Assembly (NCBI GenBank): GCA_037131065.1
Contig: JBAXRT010000004.1
Span: 1 to 46,419, forward strand
DNA length: 46,419 nucleotides
Direction of reading: 5' to 3'
From: JBAXRT01 sp037131065
Lineage (GTDB): Bacteria > Bacteroidota > Bacteroidia > Bacteroidales > FEN-979
Positions 25,999 through 34,539 of the stretch are shown piece by piece. The position numbers and the translations under genes were made by a program. Below the pieces are notes generated by a model. It did not search any database, had not been told where the DNA came from, and saw only the letters and a list, made by a program, of their open reading frames with translations. Every line of letters begins with the position of its first letter. Position 1 is the stretch's first letter.

Positions 25999-27537
25999 AT
26001 GGTTACCCAAATCAGGAAATACTGGGAGAATGATCCCTTGGTCTTAATCATGGGACTGGCCATTCTCTTCCGGTTCCTTGCAGTCATATTTGCGAGGGGC
26101 TGGGGAATGATCGATGACCATTTTATCGTGGTCGAGTCCTCCCAGTCATGGGTCGACGGGAAAGATTACAATTACTGGCTGCCGGGAAGCCAGGGTAATT
26201 ACGGGCCTACCGGGCACAACATGTTCTATCCCGGGATCCATTTTATCCTTTTCAGCATACTGAAATGGCTGGGCATTCACGACCCAAGCACCAAAATGTA
26301 CATCATACGGTTTCTGCACGGGCTGCTGTCGCTTGTTACCGTCTGGCTTGGTTACCGGATCACGGAAACTATGGATGGAAAAAGATCTGCAAGGATCGTT
26401 GGAATTCTCCTCGCCATACTATGGTTCATGCCCTGGGCCAGTGTCCGGAACCTTGTTGAAATGACGAGCATCCCCTTCCTTATGGCCGGGTTCTGGTTCA
26501 TCATCCGGAAGAAAAATCTTCATTCCGAATTATTATCCTATTTCCTGGCGGGGTTGTTTTTCGGTATAGCTTTTAACATCCGTCCGCAGACAGCCCTCTT
26601 CGCCATTGGAGTCGGACTTGTTGTTTTGATCCAGAGAAAATGGAAAAATCTGTTCTCTCTGACTGCAGGAGCAATGATTCCGGTTTTGCTGATCCAGGGC
26701 GGTATCGATTATGCCCTGTGGGGTTATCCTTTTGCTGAGATGATCGAATACCTTAACGTTTGTTTTACCACAAGCAGCGAATACATCACACTTCCCTGGT
26801 ACAACTATTTTCTCGTTATCCTGGGGGCATTGATCCCTCCTGTCGGATTTTTCCTTTTGTTCGGGTTTATCAGAAAATGGAAAACCTGCCTGATCATCGT
26901 CCTGCCCACGATACTGTTTTTCTTCTTTCATTCCTACTTCCCGAATAAACAGGAACGGTTTATCATGCCGATGATGCCATTCTTCATCATCGCCGGGACC
27001 ATCGGTTGGCAGGAGTTCGTAGCCTCATCCGGTTTCTGGAAGCGACATGTAAAATTATTGAGGGCCTCATGGACCTTTTTCTGGATACTGAATTCATTCC
27101 TCCTTCTTCTTCTCACCTTTTCCTATTCAAAAAGAGCCAGGGTTGAAAGCATGCTTTATCTTTCAAAATACCCGGATATCGGCTACCTGCTTGTGATCGA
27201 TGAGGAAGGAAACCCTGAAATGATGCCCAGGTTCTACCTCGGTCAATGGCCTGTCAGCTGGAGCGAGCAGTCGGGAGACCACAGTCCGGATTCCCTGCTG
27301 GTCCATGCTGCCAGACAACCGGCCAATGAATACCCGCGATTCATCCTGTTTACCGGAGAGGGAAAACTGCAATCGCTTGTGACAAAAACCAGGAAATATT
27401 TTCCGTTTATCGTCTATGATAAGACGATCCATCCTGGTTTTATCGACAGGACCATGCATTGGCTGAACCCTATGAACAGGAACCGAACAATATATATCTA
27501 CCGGAACAGGGAATTTTACCCTGAAAAGAAAAATTGA
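25999..27537 (+). CDS. GT-C family membrane glycosyltransferase (ALG/PIG mannosyltransferase-like)
   Basis: 512 residues from the ATG at 25999, with about ten membrane segments. An acidic pair, Asp39-Asp40 (GMIDDHF), sits in the first periplasmic loop as in GT-C enzymes, and the segment HSYFPNKQERFIMPMMPFF (about 310-330) closely resembles the HKEERF motif of GT22 mannosyltransferases (ALG9, ALG12, PIG-B). The family transfers a sugar from a polyprenyl-phosphate donor outside the membrane. It lies two bases before a DegT aminotransferase and near a DPM1-like GT2 that could make the lipid-linked donor, so the three may form one glycan pathway. Sugar and acceptor are inferred only. Confidence 0.8.
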   Translation: MVTQIRKYWENDPLVLIMGLAILFRFLAVIFARGWGMIDDHFIVVESSQSWVDGKDYNYWLPGSQGNYGPTGHNMFYPGIHFILFSILKWLGIHDPSTKMYIIRFLHGLLSLVTVWLGYRITETMDGKRSARIVGILLAILWFMPWASVRNLVEMTSIPFLMAGFWFIIRKKNLHSELLSYFLAGLFFGIAFNIRPQTALFAIGVGLVVLIQRKWKNLFSLTAGAMIPVLLIQGGIDYALWGYPFAEMIEYLNVCFTTSSEYITLPWYNYFLVILGALIPPVGFFLLFGFIRKWKTCLIIVLPTILFFFFHSYFPNKQERFIMPMMPFFIIAGTIGWQEFVASSGFWKRHVKLLRASWTFFWILNSFLLLLLTFSYSKRARVESMLYLSKYPDIGYLLVIDEEGNPEMMPRFYLGQWPVSWSEQSGDHSPDSLLVHAARQPANEYPRFILFTGEGKLQSLVTKTRKYFPFIVYDKTIHPGFIDRTMHWLNPMNRNRTIYIYRNREFYPEKKN

Positions 27538-27539
27538 CC

Positions 27540-28655
27540 ATGGGAGAAAAGAAGTTTAACATAGCACTCCCCTCCTTTCACGGGAATGAAAAAAAATATG
27601 TGCTTGATGCGCTGGATACCGGGTGGATCAGTTCAATCGGGAAATACATTGAGAGCTTCGAAAGGTCATTTGCTCAGTATCACGGAGTAAAACATGCCAT
27701 TGCCACGCACAACGGGACCATCGCACTTCATCTTTCCCTTGCTGCCGCCGGCATCAGGGAGGAGGATGAAGTCATCGTGCCTGATCTGACTTTCATCGCC
27801 ACTGCCAACAGTGTCAGATATTGTAACGCCATCCCGGTGCTGACAGATGTAAATGCTGATACCTGGAATATTGATCCTGGCTATATTTTAAAGAATCTCA
27901 CACCAAGAACCAAAGCGATCATCCCCGTCCATCTATATGGGAATCCGGCCCGGATGGATGAGATCATGAAAATCGCAAGGGAAAAGTCGCTGCTTGTCGT
28001 CGAGGATTGCGCCGAAGCGACCGGCGCCAGCATCAGTGGCAGGAAAGTAGGGACCTTCGGGAATATCGGTGTTTTCAGCTTTTTCGGCAACAAGATCATT
28101 ACCACAGGGGAAGGGGGCATGTGCATCACCAATGATGACACCCTGGCCGAAAAAATGCGGATCCTGAGGGATCATGGTATGAACCTGAAAAAGAAGTACT
28201 GGTACGATCATCTCGGGTTCAACTACAGGATGACCAACCTGCAGGCTGCTGTCGGCCTTGCCCAACTTGAGCAGCTGGATGAACTGCTTTTGAAAAGAAA
28301 AAAGATCTATGAATGGTACCGTTCGGTTATCGGAAAAAATCCCGGCATCATTTTCCAGGATACTGAGGGTAATGATTTTGTAAACTGGCTCATCACGGTG
28401 AGGATAAAAGGATTCGATTATGAGCAGCGCGACAGGGTGATGGAGGAACTTAAAAAGGAGAACATCGATTCGCGTCCTGTTTTCTATCCCATCCACCTTA
28501 TGCCGTTTTACCAATCATCGGAATTCATCAGGCAGCGTTATCCCAATTCAATCACTGTCAGCAGTGAAGGGATCAGCCTCCCCACCTTCGTCGACATGAC
28601 CGAGGAGGATATTCTTCACATATCAAACATCTTTCTTAGCGTAGCCAATCGATGA
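27540..28655 (+). CDS. DegT/DnrJ/EryC1/StrS sugar aminotransferase
   Basis: 371 residues from the ATG at 27540, two bases after the preceding stop. A fold-type I PLP enzyme: Asp156 (VVEDCAEATGA) contacts the cofactor nitrogen and Lys185 in SFFGNKIITTGEGGM forms the Schiff base. Family members aminate keto-sugar nucleotides such as GDP-4-keto-6-deoxymannose (perosamine synthase) or UDP-linked sugars; the blocks PVHLYGNPARMD and NYRMTNLQAAVGLAQLEQLD are of the perosamine-synthase/ArnB type. No dehydratase partner gene is seen nearby, so the substrate must come from elsewhere. Its end overlaps the next gene by four bases (ATGA). Confidence 0.9.
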   Translation: MGEKKFNIALPSFHGNEKKYVLDALDTGWISSIGKYIESFERSFAQYHGVKHAIATHNGTIALHLSLAAAGIREEDEVIVPDLTFIATANSVRYCNAIPVLTDVNADTWNIDPGYILKNLTPRTKAIIPVHLYGNPARMDEIMKIAREKSLLVVEDCAEATGASISGRKVGTFGNIGVFSFFGNKIITTGEGGMCITNDDTLAEKMRILRDHGMNLKKKYWYDHLGFNYRMTNLQAAVGLAQLEQLDELLLKRKKIYEWYRSVIGKNPGIIFQDTEGNDFVNWLITVRIKGFDYEQRDRVMEELKKENIDSRPVFYPIHLMPFYQSSEFIRQRYPNSITVSSEGISLPTFVDMTEEDILHISNIFLSVANR

Positions 28656-29362
28656 AATTATCAGTCATCCTACCGACCTTCAATGAGAAGGATTCCATCC
28701 TTTTGCTGATCACTGAGATTAGCGGCATCCTGGCGAATGAGAGCTATGATTACGAAATCATGGTAGTCGATGATAACAGTCCCGACGGAACCTATGCTGC
28801 GGTTGAAGAAAAATTCAGGGATGATCCCAGGGTCCGGCCCCTGATGAGGACCAGCGAAAAAGGCCTGGCAACGGCAATCCTTCATGGGATAAACAAATCC
28901 ACGGGCGAGCGGATTGTCGTGATGGACACCGATTTTAACCACCCGCCGAAACTCATCCCACTGCTCGTCAAGATCACCGATTATTTCGACATTGCTTCCG
29001 GCTCCCGTTATGTCATCGGGGGAGGTATGGAGCTGTCCCGCTTCCGCTATTTCGGAAGTAAAATTTTTAATAAATTCATACATTATACACTGGGAGTCAA
29101 AACTACGGATAACCTTAGTGGATTCTATGCCTTTAAAAAATCGATCCTTGAGAATGCAAAACCAGAGAGTATATTCTATGGTTACGGAGATTATTACATC
29201 CGGTTTTTGTATGTAATGCAGAAGCAGAAGAAATTCATACTGGAAGTCCCGGTACTTTATGAAAACCGTAAGGGAGGACTTTCAAAAACAAACCTCAGGA
29301 ACGAGATCATCCGATACACAGGAACCGTACTGAAGATCAGGTTCGGTATCTGGAAACACTGA
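28652..29362 (+). CDS. GT2 glycosyltransferase, dolichol-phosphate-mannose-synthase-like
   Basis: 236 residues, one soluble GT-A domain. Start motif SVILPTFNE (4-12), nucleotide-sugar-binding VVDDNSPDGT (about 38-47), and the metal-binding D-x-D in VMDTDFNHPPK (about 90-100), matching the DPM1 pattern D-A-D-L-S-H-P-P with conservative changes. There is no C-terminal membrane domain, as in DPM1-type synthases that attach peripherally. The likely product is a polyprenyl-phosphate sugar (mannose in the family). The four-base overlap with the aminotransferase gene shows translational coupling, and the GT-C gene two places upstream could use the product. Confidence 0.85.
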   Translation: MKLSVILPTFNEKDSILLLITEISGILANESYDYEIMVVDDNSPDGTYAAVEEKFRDDPRVRPLMRTSEKGLATAILHGINKSTGERIVVMDTDFNHPPKLIPLLVKITDYFDIASGSRYVIGGGMELSRFRYFGSKIFNKFIHYTLGVKTTDNLSGFYAFKKSILENAKPESIFYGYGDYYIRFLYVMQKQKKFILEVPVLYENRKGGLSKTNLRNEIIRYTGTVLKIRFGIWKH

Positions 29363-29368
29363 TTACTC

Positions 29369-31432
29369 ATGGACATCCTGGCTGCAAAGAGGAGAATCGG
29401 AGAATTATCTGAAGAGATCAGGCGGCATAATCACCTTTATTATGTTCTCTCTGAACCTGTGATCTCCGATTACGATTACGACATGCTGATGGAGGAGCTG
29501 ATCCGCCTTGAAAAAGAGTTCCCCGAACTGGCTGAGCCTGATTCTCCTACCCGCCAGGTTGGGGGAGCGGTCATAAAGGAGTTCAGACAGGTCACCCACA
29601 GGTATCCAATGCTATCTCTTGCAAATACTTACTCCGAAGAGGAGATCCGTGATTTTGAGGAAAGGGTGCACAAACTGCTTGGAAGTGAAGTGGAATACGT
29701 TTGTGAACTTAAGATCGACGGGGTCGCCATCGGGCTCACTTACCGGAACGGCAGACTGGCCCAGGCTGTCACGCGCGGTGACGGAGTGCAGGGAGACGAT
29801 GTGACGGAAAACATCAAAACCAACAGAAGTATCCCTTTAAGGCTTCATGGGGACGGCTACCCTGCCGATTTTGAGATCAGGGGTGAGATCTTCATGCCCC
29901 ATTCGAGTTTTGAAGAGTTGAACCGGCAAAGGCAGCAAGAGGGTGAAGAGCCGTTTGCAAATCCGAGGAATGCCGCATCGGGAAGTCTGAAAATGCAGGA
30001 CTCCGCAGAGGTCGCCAAACGAAGACTCGACTGTCTACTATACTATTTGTTATCCGGTGAAACTCTGTTCAGCACGCACTATGAATCCCTTCATGCAGCG
30101 AAATCATGGGGTTTCAAGATATCAGATTTCATTGTAAAATGTAAAAATGTGGAAGAGATCCTTGATTATATCAGTTCGTGGGATACGTCAAGGTATGAAC
30201 TGCCCTTCAATATCGACGGAGTGGTTATTAAAGTGAATGATCTCGGTCAGCAGGAAAAACTTGGATCCACAGCAAAATCGCCAAGGTGGGCAATCGCTTA
30301 TAAATTCAAACCCGACAGGGTTACGACGCGGCTTCTTTCCATCGACTTCCAGCTTGGCAGGACCGGAACGGTTACCCCGGTTGCCAACCTCCAACCAGTC
30401 TTGCTGGCAGGGACCATTGTCAAAAGGGCTACACTACACAATGCAGATGTTATGGAAAATCTCGATCTGCATGAAAATGACATGGTCTTCGTGGAGAAGG
30501 GAGGAGAGATTATTCCAAAGATCATGGGGGTGGACAAGGATCAGAGAGTAAAGGGTTCTCAACTTATCGGTTTTGTCAAAAACTGCCCCGAATGCGGCAC
30601 TCTCCTATTCCGCCGGGAAGGAGAATCAGCCTGGTACTGTCCCAACGAGAATAGCTGTCCTCCTCAGATCAAAGGTAAGCTGGAACATTTCATCAGCCGC
30701 AAGGCGATGAATATCGAAAGCCTCGGGGAGGGAAAGATTGAGATGCTTTATGACCACGGACTTGTAGGAAACATTGCCGACCTGTATGACCTTAACTATG
30801 AAAAACTGATCGGCCTGTCGAAAACCTATGAAGCCTCGGGAGATAAAAAAGAACGAAAAGTCAGTTTCCGGGAAAAGAGTGTGCTGAATATCCTCAAGGG
30901 TATTAAATCCTCTAAAGAGGCTGGATTTGAACGGGTACTGTTTGCACTTGGCATCCGGTATGTCGGGGAGACCGTTGCAAAAAAACTGGCGCAGCATTTC
31001 AGAACTGTTGAATCCCTGATGGAAGCCGGTGTTCCTGAACTTACCGATGTTGAAGAGATTGGTGATAAAATCGCACAAAGCCTGGTCATCTATTTCAGTG
31101 ATCAGGGGAACAAAGCTTTAATTGAACGTTTAAGATCCAGTGGACTCCAGATGAAAATGGATGACGAATCGTCATCAAAGAAAAGTGATCTCCTGAGGGG
31201 AAAGACCTTTGTTGTAAGCGGGATTTTCGAAGAACTTTCCAGAGATGCAATGAAAAAACTCATCGAGGATCACGATGGCCGGATTGCAGGATCAATCTCA
31301 TCCAGGACAAGCTATCTGCTGGCCGGATCGAACATGGGGCCTGAAAAGCGCAAAAAGGCAGAAAAATTTGGCGTCCCAATCATTTCTGAGGCTGAGTTCC
31401 ACGAGATGATCAGCAAAAAGAAAGGCTCCTGA
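29369..31432 (+). CDS. ligA: NAD-dependent DNA ligase LigA
   Basis: 687 residues. Seals nicks using NAD. Domain order: Ia domain with HNHLYYV (about 20-26), nucleotidyltransferase domain with the adenylated Lys115 in CELKIDGVAIG, OB fold, a C4 zinc finger (CPECGTLLF ... WYCPNENSCPPQ, about 410-432), helix-hairpin-helix domain (ALGIRYVGETVAKKLAQHF), and a C-terminal BRCT domain (GKTFVVSGIFEELSRD). It is slightly longer than the common 670. It starts six bases after the GT2 gene, and its stop codon lies in the loop of a stem-loop that appears to end the whole transcription block. Confidence 0.97.
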   Translation: MDILAAKRRIGELSEEIRRHNHLYYVLSEPVISDYDYDMLMEELIRLEKEFPELAEPDSPTRQVGGAVIKEFRQVTHRYPMLSLANTYSEEEIRDFEERVHKLLGSEVEYVCELKIDGVAIGLTYRNGRLAQAVTRGDGVQGDDVTENIKTNRSIPLRLHGDGYPADFEIRGEIFMPHSSFEELNRQRQQEGEEPFANPRNAASGSLKMQDSAEVAKRRLDCLLYYLLSGETLFSTHYESLHAAKSWGFKISDFIVKCKNVEEILDYISSWDTSRYELPFNIDGVVIKVNDLGQQEKLGSTAKSPRWAIAYKFKPDRVTTRLLSIDFQLGRTGTVTPVANLQPVLLAGTIVKRATLHNADVMENLDLHENDMVFVEKGGEIIPKIMGVDKDQRVKGSQLIGFVKNCPECGTLLFRREGESAWYCPNENSCPPQIKGKLEHFISRKAMNIESLGEGKIEMLYDHGLVGNIADLYDLNYEKLIGLSKTYEASGDKKERKVSFREKSVLNILKGIKSSKEAGFERVLFALGIRYVGETVAKKLAQHFRTVESLMEAGVPELTDVEEIGDKIAQSLVIYFSDQGNKALIERLRSSGLQMKMDDESSSKKSDLLRGKTFVVSGIFEELSRDAMKKLIEDHDGRIAGSISSRTSYLLAGSNMGPEKRKKAEKFGVPIISEAEFHEMISKKKGS

Positions 31433-31442
31433 CGGAGCCTTT
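31421..31442 (+). terminator. Terminator over the ligA stop, probably bidirectional
   Basis: AAAGGCTCC (31421-31429) and GGAGCCTTT (31434-31442) form a nine-pair stem with loop TGAC; the loop holds the ligA stop codon. T-rich sequence follows in both directions (TTTCTATT on plus; TTTCTTTTTG on minus), so it could also stop the convergent DUF2807 operon. Confidence 0.75.
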
Positions 31443-31462
31443 TCTATTGATTTGTAAAATTA

Positions 31463-32197
31463 TTACTGAACCTTTTTAATACTGCCAGCCCCTGAGAGAT
31501 CCTGGCTGATCTCGGAAGGTGACCCTTTATAGCGGATCGTTCCGGCCCCTGAAATTTCAGCAATCAGTTTTTTGCTCACATTGATCTCAGCCTTTCCTGC
31601 TCCGCTCAGGCTGATGGTATAGCTCTCAGCCGGCATGTCAAAGGCAAAGATCTCGGAGGCACCCGAAAGGTCCATACTGACCTCGGTTGCGGATCCGGTA
31701 AAAGACATTTTACTTGCCCCGCTGCCATCGACGGTAAGTTTCTGCACAGCCATCTCGAGCCTTGTATCAGCAGCCCCGCTGACATCAATGGAGAGATCTG
31801 ATAAACTGAGCTTGTTCTGAGTCTGCAGGTCAACCGCCCCGCTAAGGTCGATGCTTTTCAGTCCCTTGATGGTAATATATACATTGATCTTCCCGGTGTT
31901 GTGATAGTGACCGTCCTTAAGATCGACGTTGAGGATACCATCTTTTACCTCGGTGCGGATATATTGCATAATATTTTCATCCGCTTCAAGAGTAACTGAT
32001 TCCGCATCACCTTGTTTGAGGTAAATATTGAATGCACCGGAGATATCAATCCCGTTAAAGGAGCTGATCTTTCTCTCTTGCTTAACGATGTTTCCGTCAC
32101 CTTTCGATACGCCAGGACGACATCCTGCAAAAAGGGTTGAAACGCCCATGAAAAGGCTGACAAATAAAATTACAGATAGGGTTTTTGTGGTTTTCAT
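31463..32197 (-). CDS. DUF2807 head-GIN-domain lipoprotein
   Basis: 244 residues from the ATG at 32197; the frame stays open 20 codons further upstream but without a signal peptide there. Signal peptide LSVILFVSLFMGVSTLFAGC ends with a lipobox (FAGC), so a lipoprotein is predicted. The remainder is a right-handed beta-helix-like repeat, with the recurring phrase DLSGAxxxx / SGAG seen about eight times, typical of DUF2807 (putative auto-transporter adhesin, head GIN). Function is unknown; the family is often linked to ECF sigma genes in Bacteroidota. It lies 73 bases behind the DUF4097 gene and is the last member of the four-gene set. Confidence 0.85.
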   Translation of the reverse strand: MKTTKTLSVILFVSLFMGVSTLFAGCRPGVSKGDGNIVKQERKISSFNGIDISGAFNIYLKQGDAESVTLEADENIMQYIRTEVKDGILNVDLKDGHYHNTGKINVYITIKGLKSIDLSGAVDLQTQNKLSLSDLSIDVSGAADTRLEMAVQKLTVDGSGASKMSFTGSATEVSMDLSGASEIFAFDMPAESYTISLSGAGKAEINVSKKLIAEISGAGTIRYKGSPSEISQDLSGAGSIKKVQ

Positions 32198-32270
32198 GTC
32201 AATAAAATTTTTGTAATTGGACGAATAAACTGATTTAAAGTTACTGTATTGAATCAAATGATCTGAATCT

Positions 32271-33326
32271 CTATTTTAAGGATATATTTCCGTAGGAACT
32301 CCTGACCTGTACCCTGGAAGCCGTGTTCTCACTTCCGCTGCCAATCACCCCTTTAAGGATATTTTCAGTCGGGCTTACAGAACGGAATGAAAATCTGGAT
32401 GTTTCTTTTGGATAACGGATATCGCAAAATTTAAGTTCGGCATCGAGCTGGTAATTTGCTGCTTCACTGATCCCGATCGAGACATCAGCGTACTGATTGG
32501 TGACGACGATGGATGTAAAATCGGCAGGTACTTCATGGATCTTACAGGATCCATACTGGATATCGAGGCTTACACTCTTTTCAACCTTGCCGATGTCAAG
32601 GGTTGTAAATTTGCATTTGGATTTTAATGCTGAACATTTTTCCACGGTGATCTCCCCTCCTTCGGCGTTCAGGTTAGCCGAGATGATCTCTCCCGAACTT
32701 ATATCCGAAAATTTTGAATCAAGGTAAAGACTGCCGGAATAGCCAATCTCGAGCTGTGAATATTTAAGGATGATCACTGCTCCTTTACTCCAGGATATTT
32801 CAGCTTTTCCGAACCCGACCTCTACCATGTTATCTGAATTCCCCAGCTTGTTAGCCTCCAGATTCCCATAGCTCACATCAAGTTTCGTCTTTCCCGTGAT
32901 CTCGCTGATAAATACATCTCCGAATTTGTTGGTCACAGTGAGACTGATGCCCGAAGGAATATTGACCATGTAATCGACCCTGACTCCCGACTTTCCCTGG
33001 TTCACATTCTCACCGAACCTTGTCTTTGCCTCAAGGGTAGTTGGGTAACTGTTAAAAACAAAATCAACCCGCTCGAGGATTTTGTCGGCGCTCTTCTTGT
33101 CCGGTGCTTCAGCCGTTACAGTAATTTCAAAGGAGACTGCATTCTTTTCCCATGTATTGATATGGACCTTGCCGAATTTATTTGAAATGGTCAGTTGTCC
33201 GTCGGCAGGGATCGGATACTCCTTTTTGACCACCTTGGTAAATTCTTCATGGGCCTTTGCGCCCTTTATCCCAAATGCCAGGATAAGGAGAATTGCGAAG
33301 ATGGTTATTTTCAAAAGTGTTTTCAT
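32271..33326 (-). CDS. Secreted DUF4097-like beta-repeat protein
   Basis: 351 residues with a clear signal peptide (LLKITIFAILLILAFGIKGAKA). Mature protein shows repeated short strands of the type LTISNKFGKVHINTW, LTVTNKFGDVFISEI, IVVTNQYADVSIGIS and RSSYGNISLK, a solenoid reminiscent of DUF4097 and LiaG-type envelope proteins. No catalytic motif and no lipobox, so probably periplasmic. The gene follows the presumed anti-sigma factor by 11 bases, making co-expression with the sigma factor almost certain. In other bacteria such proteins belong to envelope-stress regulons, which fits the context. Confidence 0.8.
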   Translation of the reverse strand: MKTLLKITIFAILLILAFGIKGAKAHEEFTKVVKKEYPIPADGQLTISNKFGKVHINTWEKNAVSFEITVTAEAPDKKSADKILERVDFVFNSYPTTLEAKTRFGENVNQGKSGVRVDYMVNIPSGISLTVTNKFGDVFISEITGKTKLDVSYGNLEANKLGNSDNMVEVGFGKAEISWSKGAVIILKYSQLEIGYSGSLYLDSKFSDISSGEIISANLNAEGGEITVEKCSALKSKCKFTTLDIGKVEKSVSLDIQYGSCKIHEVPADFTSIVVTNQYADVSIGISEAANYQLDAELKFCDIRYPKETSRFSFRSVSPTENILKGVIGSGSENTASRVQVRSSYGNISLK

Positions 33327-33337
33327 GGTTGATTTTT

Positions 33338-33877
33338 TTATTGCTTTTTATTTTGGTTCATTTGCTTCAGTATAGTACTTGTGACCTTCTCTTTCATCTG
33401 CTGGTTCCTTGCAAGTGCAGCAAGAATCCTTTCATTGCCCGGACTCTCCAGGAAAGCTTTCTTAAGAGTGACCGTATTGTTATCCAATGACTGTACCTCC
33501 CGCCTGGCTGAAAGTGAGAGATCCCTGGCCTTCTGGTCTGTCCCTGCCAGCTCATCGATCTCTTTCAACTGTTTCACGGCAAGTATATCGTAGTATTGGA
33601 TCGCTTCACTGATCTCTGCCGGCAGCTCGGTTTTAGAGTACGCCATTCCGAACCCGGATCTAAGGGCGTTTGTTTTAAGATCATACACAACGGCAGAGAG
33701 GGTAATTAGGAACAGAATTGCGGCAGCTATTCTCAGGATCATCGGGCGACCGATCCTCGAAGAGCCATTATGAGCCCCATCCAAACGTACCTCAAAACGC
33801 TCAAAATGACCCGAAGATGGTTCCCGGTCGTCAAATGCCTCTCGGTGTTGCCTGACATATTTTTCCAGATTGTTCAT
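33338..33877 (-). CDS. Single-pass membrane protein, presumed anti-sigma factor
   Basis: 179 residues with one membrane helix at about residues 47-68 (MILRIAAAILFLITLSAVVYDL). The short cytoplasmic N-terminus (NNLEKYVRQHREAFDDREPSSGHFERFEVRL) is of the kind found in Bacteroidota proteins encoded next to ECF sigma genes; the periplasmic part is helical and rich in Glu, Lys and Gln. There is no zinc-binding H-x3-C-x2-C motif, so it is not a classical ZAS anti-sigma factor. It starts two bases after the sigma stop codon. The role is inferred from position and topology, not from a recognised domain. Confidence 0.6.
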   Translation of the reverse strand: MNNLEKYVRQHREAFDDREPSSGHFERFEVRLDGAHNGSSRIGRPMILRIAAAILFLITLSAVVYDLKTNALRSGFGMAYSKTELPAEISEAIQYYDILAVKQLKEIDELAGTDQKARDLSLSARREVQSLDNNTVTLKKAFLESPGNERILAALARNQQMKEKVTSTILKQMNQNKKQ

Positions 33878-33879
33878 TT

Positions 33880-34455
33880 TCAGTTGTATATGTACGTATT
33901 CTTTACCCTGTTCTCTTTTACGATCGATAACAATTTTTGTCTTGCCCTGCTATACCTGGTTCTCGAAAGATTATTTGATATCTTCAGTATCTCAGATATC
34001 TCTTCATGATCATACCCCTCAATCAGATAGAGGGTTATGATGACCTTGTATTCCCGTGGCAGAATTTCAATGGCATCCTTTACCTCCTGTAATTGGAACT
34101 GTATCTCATCCTCATTATAATCCCGGACAGGCTCATCGGGAAGATCGAGTTGTTTCTCTTCAATGGGAAGGGTCGACCTTTTCTTCTTTAATGCGTCAAG
34201 CGAATTATTGACCACAATCCGTTTGACCCACTTGCCGAAACTGCCTTCCCCTGTATAACTGTTGATTTTCCTGAAGGCGTCAAGGAAGGATTCCTGTAAG
34301 ATATCCTCGGCCTCAGCACTATCGTTCACAATCCGAAAGCAGGTATTATACATGGCCTTATAGTAAAGCTTATAGATCCTGAGCTGGGCCTTGCTGTCGC
34401 CCTTCCGGCACTCTTCGATTAAATCCTGGTGTATATTTATATAGGGCTCTTCCAA
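33880..34455 (-). CDS. ECF-type RNA polymerase sigma factor
   Basis: 191 residues if translation begins at the TTG at 34455; an ATG at 34572 adds 39 residues of no family resemblance and runs 33 bases into the divergent transporter gene, so I prefer the shorter form, though the start is uncertain. Region 2 covers YKLYYKAMYNTCFRIVNDSAEAEDILQESFLDAFRKI, with the typical D-A-E-D-x-x-Q-E core; region 4 has AIEILPREYKVIITLYLIEGYDHEEISEIL and SRTRYSRARQKL. ECF sigmas direct RNA polymerase to stress promoters and are held by a partner at the membrane. It heads an operon with a membrane partner and two exported proteins. Confidence 0.9.
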   Translation of the reverse strand: MEEPYINIHQDLIEECRKGDSKAQLRIYKLYYKAMYNTCFRIVNDSAEAEDILQESFLDAFRKINSYTGEGSFGKWVKRIVVNNSLDALKKKRSTLPIEEKQLDLPDEPVRDYNEDEIQFQLQEVKDAIEILPREYKVIITLYLIEGYDHEEISEILKISNNLSRTRYSRARQKLLSIVKENRVKNTYIYN

Positions 34456-34530
34456 AATCAGGGAATTATAGCCAATGGACCCGGTAAAATATGAAATGTT
34501 ACAGTAAAGATTAAAAATATCGAAAAAAAC

Positions 34531-34538
34531 TAATTTTG
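34531..34538 (+). promoter_or_regulatory. Candidate -7 box touching the EamA start codon
   Basis: TAATTTTG matches TAnnTTTG and ends one base before the ATG at 34540. Transcription would then start inside the first codons, so either the box is fortuitous or translation begins further in. No -33 element was seen. Confidence 0.3.
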
Positions 34539-34539
34539 C

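Noticed and set aside
27933..28514. 193-codon minus-strand frame inside the DegT aminotransferase
   Set aside because: Antisense shadow of a conserved gene; no motif.
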